This document shows positions 23,205 to 30,097 of a stretch of DNA of 30,097 nt, piece after piece. The notes under the pieces were generated by a model. The model saw only the letters and a list, made by a program, of their open reading frames with translations, was not told the DNA's origin and did no database searches. This stretch comes from Anammoximicrobium sp032229885 (lineage in GTDB: Bacteria > Planctomycetota > Planctomycetia > Pirellulales > Pirellulaceae): contig JAVYAJ010000445.1 in the NCBI GenBank assembly GCA_032229885.1, positions 1 to 30,097 of the forward strand, given 5' to 3'. Made by a program: the position numbers and the translations under genes. Position 1 is the first letter of the stretch. Each line of letters begins with the position of its first letter.

Positions 23205-24647
23205 CTAGGATCCGCCGGGCGACGACGAGCGTTGCCGTAGTTCTTCGAACATGTCCAGCAGGGCCGCGCTCAGCTTGGTCGAAGCCTCGATCTCGACGCG
23301 ATTCGTCCCCAGCCAGGACTCGTAGCCGCCGAGTTTGTGTTGGGCGGGCGTCGGGAGATAGCCGTAGGATCCGTTGGCCAGTTCGATCGTGCAGGTCGGC
23401 TTGAACGGGCTGCGGGCCTTGATGTCCAACCCCGTCTCGGCGAACACCTCGAAGGGCATGCTGCCGATGCCCAACTCGCCGATCCGCAGCGCCTGGACGA
23501 TTACCTGAATCGTCGCGGGCGATTCGTGTTGCCTGATTGTCCGATAGGCATACTCGCGCTCGTGAGGCACCGCCTCGGGCCGCTGCGGATCGGCCACCAG
23601 TTGTCGAGCGCGGGCCAATTGGTCGGCCGTCGGCTTGCGCACGGCCAGCTCGATCTCACGCTGGGTCATATCCACCGGCGCCCAGTCGTGGTACTCGAGC
23701 GTCGCGAGCTGGCTGACCACGCCCCGCGCCACGTCGTCCGCCACATGCCATAATCGTCCGTAGGGCGGAAGTCGCTCGGGCGGACAGTTGTAGGGATTGT
23801 CGACGTCTCCGCTGGTGCCGTTGGACAGGATGCCGACGAACGGCGGATCCAGCCAGTCGGCCTGCAGCAGACGTTGGATCCGCTGGGCGAATGCGCCGAA
23901 ATAGTCGGCCGAAATGTCCTGCGACGGAACCTCGCCCACATAGTGCATCGAATAGTTGGCCAGCACGGCGATCGGCCGGCCATCGGCCGCCTGGACAGAC
24001 AGGAACACGATCTGCGGATCGACCGGGCCGGCCGGCTTGACTAGATCTCGCTGGACCGCACAGCCCTTGACTTGGTCTTGTCCGCCGAACGGGTTGGGGA
24101 TCGTCGTGCCGGGCTTGGCAAAGCGGCGGCGGTTTGTCACGTGTCGCGGCTCGTCGGCCGTGCCCCATGCGACGCGGGCCGGCTCGAGATTGTTGATCGC
24201 CCGCCGGACGCCGTCCGCGATCCGACCGGCCAGGAACCGCTGGTAGTCGTTCAAGCCCGGCGCCGACGCCTTGGACGATCCCGCGCTGGTGCCGGAATGC
24301 GTGTGTGTGGCCGCCGTCAGGACGTGCTCGCGCGCCAAGCCCGCGTGCTCGTGGATCTGCCGCTTGGCCTCGTCGAAAACTTCGCGCGGGATGCCGAGGC
24401 TGTCGGCCACGACGATGGCGATTCGCGTGGCGCCGTCGTCCAGGACCAGGCAGCGGGCGTGCAGTTCGTCGTGCACGTGTTTGGCCGGCGGCGATTGCCA
24501 GTTGCCGACGATCGGCTGGCCCAGCCATGGGGTGATGTTGCTCGTGGCCGCGCCGGCCCGCAGGATTTTGCCGTCGGCCGCCACGAGCGGATCGCACATC
24601 CACAGCGCTATGCCGCAGATCCCCAGGACGATTCGAGTTGGATACAT
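23205..24647 (-). CDS. Neutral/alkaline ceramidase-like hydrolase, exported
   Basis: 480 residues. A signal peptide (about 1-24, MYPTRIVLGICGIALWMCDP) indicates export. The chain matches the neutral/alkaline non-lysosomal ceramidase N-terminal domain, widespread in planctomycetes without proven ceramidase activity. LRAGAATSNITPWLGQPIVG begins the domain, then ARCLVLDDGATRIAIVVADS. ATHTHSG provides zinc-ligand histidines, ANYSMHYVG and DISADYFGAF follow, and SNGTSGDVDNPYN occupies the position of the SS.GDVSPN nucleophile region. The enzyme class cleaves the amide of ceramides; whether the nucleophile Ser is conserved here needs an alignment, and other ester or amide substrates are possible. 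The C-terminal Ig-like domain of true ceramidases is absent. The start at 24647 (ATG) has GGAGG 7 nt upstream; a GTG precedes it directly. A 262-bp gap separates it from the downstream propeller gene. Confidence 0.8.
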   Translation of the reverse strand: MYPTRIVLGICGIALWMCDPLVAADGKILRAGAATSNITPWLGQPIVGNWQSPPAKHVHDELHARCLVLDDGATRIAIVVADSLGIPREVFDEAKRQIHEHAGLAREHVLTAATHTHSGTSAGSSKASAPGLNDYQRFLAGRIADGVRRAINNLEPARVAWGTADEPRHVTNRRRFAKPGTTIPNPFGGQDQVKGCAVQRDLVKPAGPVDPQIVFLSVQAADGRPIAVLANYSMHYVGEVPSQDISADYFGAFAQRIQRLLQADWLDPPFVGILSNGTSGDVDNPYNCPPERLPPYGRLWHVADDVARGVVSQLATLEYHDWAPVDMTQREIELAVRKPTADQLARARQLVADPQRPEAVPHEREYAYRTIRQHESPATIQVIVQALRIGELGIGSMPFEVFAETGLDIKARSPFKPTCTIELANGSYGYLPTPAQHKLGGYESWLGTNRVEIEASTKLSAALLDMFEELRQRSSSPGGS

Positions 24648-25064
24648 CACACTTCCTCCGCTTGTTCTCGATGGCTCGGTGGCCGCACCGCGCGAGCCGC
24701 CACTCGATGCGCACGATTATATCGGGCAAACGAAGCGCGCGACCAGTCGCGTGTGCGATTCCGTCATTTCGGGCGCTCGCGCGGGCTCAGACGAATCGGC
24801 CGCGCCACTGGCCAAACAACGAGCGAATGCCGCCGACAGGTGGGCGCGGTCGGACGAGGACGCTGAACGGATGCACAGCCGCTGGGCGTGATTACATCGC
24901 GGGCCGGTCTGTCGCGGACGATCCAAGCACAAATCGGCTGATTGACACCGCCCATGCCAACGCCGAAATTCAGACTGGATCGGAGGCCGCGACGCGGTGG
25001 GAGCGATGATCGCAGCCGCGCTGCGCCGCGCGAACGCTCACTCAAGCGGAACGAGGATCTGCCG
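24648..25064. other. 417-bp divergent intergenic region
   Basis: Divides the ceramidase-like and DUF4838 genes and should hold both promoters. On the plus strand TTGACA at 24943-24948, followed 17 nt later by GAAATT at 24966-24971, is a weak promoter candidate for the DUF4838 gene. No small gene is supported. Confidence 0.35.
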
Positions 25065-27743
25065 ATGTTGAAACACGTCTTCCTGTTGGGGCTCGCAGTT
25101 CTGGCGTCGGAACAGGCGCGGGCCGCCGAGTTGGTTCTCGCCGAAAACGGCGCGTGCGCTTACCAGATCGTGATTCCCGACAAAGGCGACAGTCCGATCG
25201 TGGACGACTGGCTGGTGGCAACGGCCCGGCTGACGCAGGCCGCGTTTGCGCGCAACGGGTTCGACATCGACGTGGTCAGAGAAGAGGCCAAGGCGGCGGA
25301 CAAGCCCGGCATCTATCTCGGCGCGACCACGTTCGCCAAGCAGCATGGCATCGAGGTCCGCCAGCTCGACGACTGGACCTATCATCAGAAGGTCGTGGAT
25401 CGCGACTTGATCATCATCGGGAATGATCGGGAAGATCCCCCCCGCGGCGGCGCGCGGGATCGTGCGTCGTTGGCGTTGCTGGGAACGGTCAAAGGCGCGT
25501 GTGATTTTCTTCGCGAGCACGTGGGCGTCCGCTTTCTGTACTTGAAAACGGGCCAGGGCCCGGAAGGGTTGGGCCGCGACGGGTCGCTGACGGTGGACAC
25601 CCGCAGCATCGCGTTCACGCCGACACCGCGGGTGGCCGTCCCGGACAACCTCGACCTACGGAAAAAGCCGATGCTGCGAGCCAGCGACAACCGCCACGCA
25701 GAGACGTTCTACACGATCGCCAACAACTTCTTCCCGCTGCTGAACTCGATCCAGGGCGGCACAGTGGCTTGGAATCATGTCATCTCGCTGGAGAAATACG
25801 CGGCGAGCCATCCCGAATACTTTGCCTTGTTGACGGACGGCAAACGCGCCTGCCAGCCCAGCGCTCAGCTCAGTTCCGACGACCTCCGGACCGGCCAGAC
25901 GCCTGTGTGCCCGACGCATCCCGGCGTCCAAGACCTGATGTTCCAGGCCGCCGACGAATTGTTCGAAGGCGGCGACTCGACCATCTTGATCGCCCCGCCG
26001 GACGCATTTCGGCTGTGTCGGTGCAACTGTGAGCGCTGTCTGGCGCTGTTCGGCCGCCGCGCCGATGGCTGGCAAGATCTGTACGCCCGCGGCGGGTCCG
26101 GCAAACTGTGGCAGGCCTACTTCGGGATCACGGAACGGCTTCGCCGGAAGCATCCCCAGGCGCGAATCGTGTTGTGGGACTATCAGGACACGCCGATCCA
26201 GACGGTTCCCGTATTCCCGGAGAACGTGATCCCCCAGCTTCAATTCGGCTCGCAACGTGATTTCGAGCGGCTGCGGGGCATCGAGATTCCGGCGGGTATC
26301 TGCGGCTTGGAGGAGACGTTCACCGGATTCGGCATTGCCGGGCCCTACGCGCCGGAGCGGACCCCCGACTACGTCACGGGGATCGTCCGGGCCATGGCCC
26401 GCCACAACGTCCAGTGGACGGTGCGCGACGGATCGATGGGTTATGTCCGCGGGCTGCAAGCGCCGGCCTATTACGTCTTCGGCCGCCTGATGGACGATCC
26501 ATCCGCCGACCCGCGCTCGCTGGTCGACGAGTTCTGCAAGGCCGCGTTCGGCGAGATCGCCCCGACGATGATCTCGTTCTTCGACCAGTTGCATACTCAG
26601 CTCGCGGTGTACTCTGACTTCTTCGGCGTCTTCATGCCCGCCTGGGATCGCAAATATGGCCGCTCGCGTTTCCATGACAACAAGTGGCACATCAAGAGCA
26701 TCTACACGCCCGAGTTCCTCCTCGAAGCCGACGGTTTGCTGAGCTCGGCCGAGCGACGGGCGCGCGATCCGGACGTGCAGGCGCGTCTGCGTCTGATGCG
26801 GATCGAGTTCGACTATCTTCGCGATCTGTCGAAGATCTTCGCGCTGCACGATGTGTGGCTGCTGGACCCGACGCCGACGAACCAGACGGCCCTGCTGGAC
26901 GCGATCGACGCCTGGCGGGTCCGACTCGAAGCCTTGGCCGGCGGCGTCGGTCGAACCACGTTCAAGCCGTTGCCGGAATGGCCCGAGATGCGGCCGTTCA
27001 GCGGGCATTTTTACGGCCATGCGGCGCTGGAATACGATTCGTATCAGCAGCGCTGGTATCTGACGTGCCTGGGTTGGGATACGGCCGCCATTCGCGACCT
27101 GGCCTCCGGCGATCCGGCTCGGCGGCGGGTCGGCGCGGCCGACGACACGCCCGCGATCGACGCCGCGGCGTGGGAGACAGCGCCCGCCGTCGTGCTGCGA
27201 GACCGCCTGCATGGGGGCATGCCATTTCTGAACGTGCGGACGACGCTCAGAACGCTGCGCGATCGCGACAACCTGTACGTGCGAGTCGACGCCCTGTATC
27301 CCGCGCGGCCTCCGGAAAGCGAGTCGCAGGCCGCGGCCGAGGCGGACATCCTCGAGCGGGAGCACATCGAACTGGCCATCCAACCCACGGCGCAAGGTCC
27401 GATCTATCGGCTCGCCATCGGCCCGACGGACGGTGCCCGCTACGATTCGACCTGGACGTCGGACGCCCGAAATCGACCTGTCGAAGATCCGGCATGGAAC
27501 GGCCGGTGGCAGTCTGCGACGCGCGTCACGGGAGACAGGAACACGGGCTTGGCCCAGCGAACCTGGACCGCGTGGTTTCAGATCCCCTTCGCGACGCTGG
27601 GCGTCGCCGCGCCGGTGGCGGATCAGACCTGGGGCTTCAACGCCGCTCGCAACTGGCCGCGAGACAGCGGGAACCGTCGCCTGGTATGGCGCGACGGCCC
27701 GTCTGTCACGGACCCCCAGACGCTCGGGACATTGGCGTTCTGA
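25065..27743 (+). CDS. DUF4838 glycosidase-like protein with C-terminal CBM9/DOMON-like domain
   Basis: 892 residues. A signal peptide (about 1-21, MLKHVFLLGLAVLASEQARA) directs export. Residues about 22-110 resemble the alpha/beta N-terminal domain found ahead of GH20/GH67-type barrels (DDWLVATARLTQAAFARNGF, KPGIYLGATTF). The middle, to about 620, is the DUF4838 region, with SHPEYFALLTDGKR, LRTGQTPVCPTHPGVQ, a Cys cluster FRLCRCNCERC, IVLWDYQDTP and later TVRDGSMGYVRGLQAPAYYV. The cysteines could bind a metal or form disulfides. Residues about 680-892 are a beta-sandwich of CBM9/DOMON type (LRTLRDRDNLYVRVDALYP, TAWFQIPFATLGV, WGFNAARNW). The architecture suggests an extracellular enzyme acting on a polysaccharide, but the activity of DUF4838 is not established. 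The start at 25065 gives the signal peptide and has GAGG 8 nt upstream; the frame is open to 24942. Confidence 0.85.
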   Translation: MLKHVFLLGLAVLASEQARAAELVLAENGACAYQIVIPDKGDSPIVDDWLVATARLTQAAFARNGFDIDVVREEAKAADKPGIYLGATTFAKQHGIEVRQLDDWTYHQKVVDRDLIIIGNDREDPPRGGARDRASLALLGTVKGACDFLREHVGVRFLYLKTGQGPEGLGRDGSLTVDTRSIAFTPTPRVAVPDNLDLRKKPMLRASDNRHAETFYTIANNFFPLLNSIQGGTVAWNHVISLEKYAASHPEYFALLTDGKRACQPSAQLSSDDLRTGQTPVCPTHPGVQDLMFQAADELFEGGDSTILIAPPDAFRLCRCNCERCLALFGRRADGWQDLYARGGSGKLWQAYFGITERLRRKHPQARIVLWDYQDTPIQTVPVFPENVIPQLQFGSQRDFERLRGIEIPAGICGLEETFTGFGIAGPYAPERTPDYVTGIVRAMARHNVQWTVRDGSMGYVRGLQAPAYYVFGRLMDDPSADPRSLVDEFCKAAFGEIAPTMISFFDQLHTQLAVYSDFFGVFMPAWDRKYGRSRFHDNKWHIKSIYTPEFLLEADGLLSSAERRARDPDVQARLRLMRIEFDYLRDLSKIFALHDVWLLDPTPTNQTALLDAIDAWRVRLEALAGGVGRTTFKPLPEWPEMRPFSGHFYGHAALEYDSYQQRWYLTCLGWDTAAIRDLASGDPARRRVGAADDTPAIDAAAWETAPAVVLRDRLHGGMPFLNVRTTLRTLRDRDNLYVRVDALYPARPPESESQAAAEADILEREHIELAIQPTAQGPIYRLAIGPTDGARYDSTWTSDARNRPVEDPAWNGRWQSATRVTGDRNTGLAQRTWTAWFQIPFATLGVAAPVADQTWGFNAARNWPRDSGNRRLVWRDGPSVTDPQTLGTLAF

Positions 27744-27788
27744 GGACCCGCGACTGGCGCGCACCGCCGCGACTCGGCCGCGCCCGGG

Positions 27789-28772
27789 TCAGCCCGTGGC
27801 GCAGATCTCGCGAACCAGCCTAGCGTTCATCGCGACCTGGTCGCCGAACTCTTGAAACATGCCGACGATCACCGCATCCGTCGGCTTGATGCGGCTGAAC
27901 GTATACTCGAAGGCCTGGCGAACGCCCCCGGGACTGAGGTCGGTGCGGCCGGCCGCCAACAGCTTGTACACCAGACACGGCTTGCGGGCGGCGCGAACTT
28001 GGTCGAGCATCCGATCGCGATCGGCCGGCAGATAGATCTCGCCGATCGGCACCTGGCCCAGCGTCTTCTCGAACTCGTCGCGCGGGCGCGTCAGATAATA
28101 CTGACAGCACATATAGTAGTCCACGTCCCACTGCTCGCGTTCGGCCAGCTCGATCAGCGCCGGATCGTGCGCCGACAGGCCCACGAGCACGCCGGTGGCC
28201 CGGATTCGCTTCAACAGATCCAACAGCACCGGGATCTTGTCCTCACGGTGCAGCCGTTCGGCCAGGCCGCCGTGCGGCGCGATGCCGATCGGACGATGGC
28301 TGGCCGCCCGTTCGATATGCTCGGGATGCGCGTCCCAATCGGGCTTGCCGAGACACAGCCAGTGAAAGCGAACCCCTTCGCGACGGGCCAGTTCGACGTC
28401 GTCCAGCGAACGCTTGGCATAGCTGTTCTGCCAGGTGTTGATCCCGGCCGCTTCGCACGTCCGCAACAGGTCGACAACCCGTTCGGGCGTGTGATAGTCC
28501 ATCATGTGTTGGCTGTACAGCCGATTGAAGTGCGAGTAGCCGTAGATCGGATTCCCGCCGATGATCAACCGCGTGATCCGGTAGGGCCCAAGCGCGACCG
28601 TGGGCAACAGCGCGGCAGCCGTCTCAGCCGCCGGCTCGGCCGCCTGTCCATCCGACGCCGCCTGGGCCGCCAGCGTCAAGCCGGCGGTCACGCCGGCCAC
28701 GTGTTGAAGAAACTCGCGTCGCCCAGTCTCCGTGTTCGCTGAATCACGCCTCGTAGAATCCGGTTGCATCAT
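27789..28772 (-). CDS. TAT-exported aldo/keto-reductase-like TIM-barrel protein
   Basis: 327 residues counted from ATG 28772, which has GGGAG 7 nt upstream. A twin-arginine leader (TGRREFLQHVAGVTAGLTLA, about 18-37) implies folded export. The rest follows the aldo/keto reductase barrel: LGPYRITRLIIGGNPIYGYS at the first strand, RVVDLLRTCEAAGINTW, LVGLSAHDPALIELA, and a C-terminal KPCLVYKLLAAGR with PTDAVIVGMFQEFGDQV. In typical members the second strand reads GIN.FDTA..YG with catalytic Asp and Tyr; here it reads GINTWQNSYAKR, so the Asp is absent and the Tyr is shifted. The canonical reductase tetrad is therefore not evident, and a different reaction or a non-NADPH role is possible. It converges with the DUF4838 gene (45-bp gap). 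The frame is open upstream to 28940, but that part lacks leader character. Confidence 0.75.
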   Translation of the reverse strand: MMQPDSTRRDSANTETGRREFLQHVAGVTAGLTLAAQAASDGQAAEPAAETAAALLPTVALGPYRITRLIIGGNPIYGYSHFNRLYSQHMMDYHTPERVVDLLRTCEAAGINTWQNSYAKRSLDDVELARREGVRFHWLCLGKPDWDAHPEHIERAASHRPIGIAPHGGLAERLHREDKIPVLLDLLKRIRATGVLVGLSAHDPALIELAEREQWDVDYYMCCQYYLTRPRDEFEKTLGQVPIGEIYLPADRDRMLDQVRAARKPCLVYKLLAAGRTDLSPGGVRQAFEYTFSRIKPTDAVIVGMFQEFGDQVAMNARLVREICATG

Positions 28773-29260
28773 GATTTTTCTCCCGTCGTCCGATTCGTCG
28801 GAACCGAGCTTCCGTGCCAACAGAACGCAGGTTTCCGTTCCCGCAGCCGAAAAGCGCCCAACCGCACAGCCATCGAATCCGCATACCGTGCCGCGCGTCG
28901 CTGGTCCGGACTTTATACTCGGTCTGGCGCGCCGTGTCACTTCGGCCCATCGGCCCTGCCCCGAGCAAATTTTTCGAGATCTCTACGGCCTTGCGCGCCG
29001 GCGTCACGCGACGATAGCTCAAACAGCGGGGCTTTCGCGCGCCGCCAAACCCAGCATTGAAACGTTTCCACAACGACCGCATCGCGGGCAGATCCTAGCC
29101 CCGTCGACGAAGGGCCACGCTCGGTCGTGGCCGTCGAGAACTAGGCGTCCGTGCCTGCTAACAAAGCGCCCGCCGAGGGCCCCGCCAACACGGCTGTCGA
29201 ACGGCGGAAATCCTAGCGCGGCCCGCAGCCGCAACCAAACACGGGCCGAAAACTATTGAA
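28773..29260. other. ~490-bp intergenic region
   Basis: No gene is supported between the reductase-like start and the repeat. An AT-richer patch at about 28905-28985 on the minus strand could hold the reductase-like gene promoter; no clear hexamer pair was seen. Confidence 0.4.
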
Positions 29261-29590
29261 GAGGGCCATGAATCACGCGAATAAAGACATCGCGTTTAAC
29301 CCTTCTTCTTCATCTCCAATATCCGTGTCCATCCGCCGTGATTCGTCTGTCACGTCTCTCCCGGCTACGACGGGGCGCCGAAATCTCAGCGTCCTCTGCG
29401 TCTCTGCGTTTCCAAAACGTACTTTCCTGTAGCCCGGCTAGTTCGTCCGCGCAAGGACGTCGATCAAATGCAGAGACGCAGAGGACACAGAGCTGCTGCA
29501 AGCACAACATCTAGCCCTTCAATAACTTCACGCACTCGCTGCCTGAAAACATTGTCACAAGGTTCACGATGTTTGAGGTTAGTAGTACAG
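29261..29590. repeat. Copy 2 of the dispersed repeat, with upstream extension
   Basis: 29350-29590 is the second copy of the repeat at 1-243. Its 22-nt inverted arms are at 29391-29412 and 29465-29486 with two mismatches. The 89 bp before it contain gaatcacg at 29270-29277 and its inverse cgtgattc at 29337-29344, and phrases like atccgtgtccatccgccgtg that recur in intergenic repeats of many environmental bacteria. These are probably the element's left part, cut off in copy 1 by the window edge. A minus-strand open frame over it (29310-29510) translates the repeat itself and is not a gene. Confidence 0.75.
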
Positions 29591-30097
29591 CGCGGCGGGC
29601 CGTGCGTCGCTGTTGGTGGATGAGGCCGCCCGCGCCGACAAACGCTGGTTGCAAGGCGTCAGCCACTGCCAACGAGTCTTTGCATAGCCCAGCGGATCGC
29701 GACATCTTCCGGCCGAAGCGCGAGGCGTCAGCGCGGACTATCCATATCGCATGCATGCGCCGCAGGTTGCCGTTCCCTCGGCGATGCTCGGCTTCGCCCC
29801 GGCTCCTGGCCAGATGCTTCTATGGCCTGGGCTTGGTTCGTTCCCGTTACGGTAGATGTCGGATTCGATGCCGACATGTCTCTGGGTGTCTGGTTTATGG
29901 GGGCTTGCACGACGTTCTGCCGGTGGTAAAATTTACCGCAAAGGTGATAATCCCACTGGTATGCGCATTATCAGGGACCGCCAGCGGGTTAATTATTGAA
30001 GTTCGTCAGGCCAATCGTACTCGTACTCAGTGCAACGGTACTCGTACTCGTACTCGTACTCGAAAGGATTGGTGACGGCGGAACCAACTTTCGATCA
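29591..30097. other. Gene-free end of window
   Basis: No supported coding region in about 500 bp. It holds an inverted pair TGATAAT (29945-29951) and ATTATCA (29967-29973) in an AT-richer patch, then the TCGTAC microsatellite. Composition from about 29920 on is less GC-rich than the genes. Confidence 0.45.
30015..30062. repeat. Hexanucleotide TCGTAC microsatellite, interrupted
   Basis: TCGTAC units run at 30015-30028 and 30038-30062, separated by agtgcaacg. Together they give about six copies of the 6-bp unit. The plus strand reads as alternating Arg-Thr in one frame, but no gene is attached. Confidence 0.8.

Noticed and set aside
29310..29510. Minus-strand frame reading LCVLCVSAF and RRDAEDAE
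   Set aside because: This is the translation of the dispersed repeat, a frequent mis-annotation, not a gene.
29511..30075. Open frames after the second repeat copy (both strands)
   Set aside because: They start inside the repeat or run into the microsatellite (Arg-Thr tail); no family resemblance.
1..30097. CRISPR array, phage, toxin-antitoxin or defence system
   Set aside because: No regularly spaced repeats with unique spacers, no cas, integrase, transposase or toxin-like genes were seen.

Overview
The window looks like part of a planctomycete chromosome (Pirellulales-like). The base composition is GC-rich. Several encoded proteins are of types common in that phylum: a Gfo/Idh/MocA oxidoreductase with a twin-arginine leader, a secreted HEAT-repeat protein with an embedded DUF3395-like segment, a 'YTV'-repeat surface protein, a GYF membrane protein, a DUF4838 glycosidase-like protein and a ceramidase-like hydrolase. 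Intergenic DNA carries high-copy-looking palindromic repeats of the 'cgcagagacgcagagg' and 'cccgaagcgt...gaggga' types. This placement rests on gene content and repeats only; there is no rRNA or other marker here.

Layout. At 1-243 lies a repeat that recurs at 29350-29590, so two copies about 29 kb apart bracket almost the whole window. From 549 to 10634: a very large TolC-type outer-membrane lipoprotein (+), then on the minus strand a HEAT protein, a Gfo/Idh/MocA protein, and an ATGA-coupled pair made of a zinc-ribbon membrane protein and glutamine-dependent NAD synthetase. The NAD synthetase appears to have lost the glutaminase nucleophile. From 10950 to 15363: the YTV protein (-), the GYF protein (+), about 860 bp of gene-poor DNA with a palindromic mini-element, then a small lipoprotein with a candidate coupled 41-codon leader ORF. 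From 15364 to 18970: a possible degenerate attC-like site, an MFS sugar porter (+), a dUTPase_2-type pyrophosphatase (-) and a SprT-like metalloprotease (+).

From 19236 to 28772 there is a cluster of exported catabolic proteins. On the minus strand are a dipeptidyl-peptidase-IV-like S9 peptidase, a beta-propeller (oligogalacturonate-lyase-like) gene broken by a +1 frameshift, and a neutral-ceramidase-like hydrolase. A DUF4838/CBM9-like protein (+) and a TAT-exported aldo/keto-reductase-like protein (-) follow. Together with the sugar porter, the contents fit a heterotroph that degrades complex polysaccharide, peptide and lipid material outside the cytoplasm. No shared regulator or SusCD-type system ties them together here.

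I found no phage, transposase, CRISPR array, tRNA, rRNA or defence island. The most useful anomalies are the Cys-to-Gly change in NAD synthetase, the frameshifted propeller gene (in-frame CGT TGA C), the coupled small ORF at 14759-14884, the inverted repeat lying on a candidate -10 box upstream of the peptidase gene, and the long flanking direct repeats.
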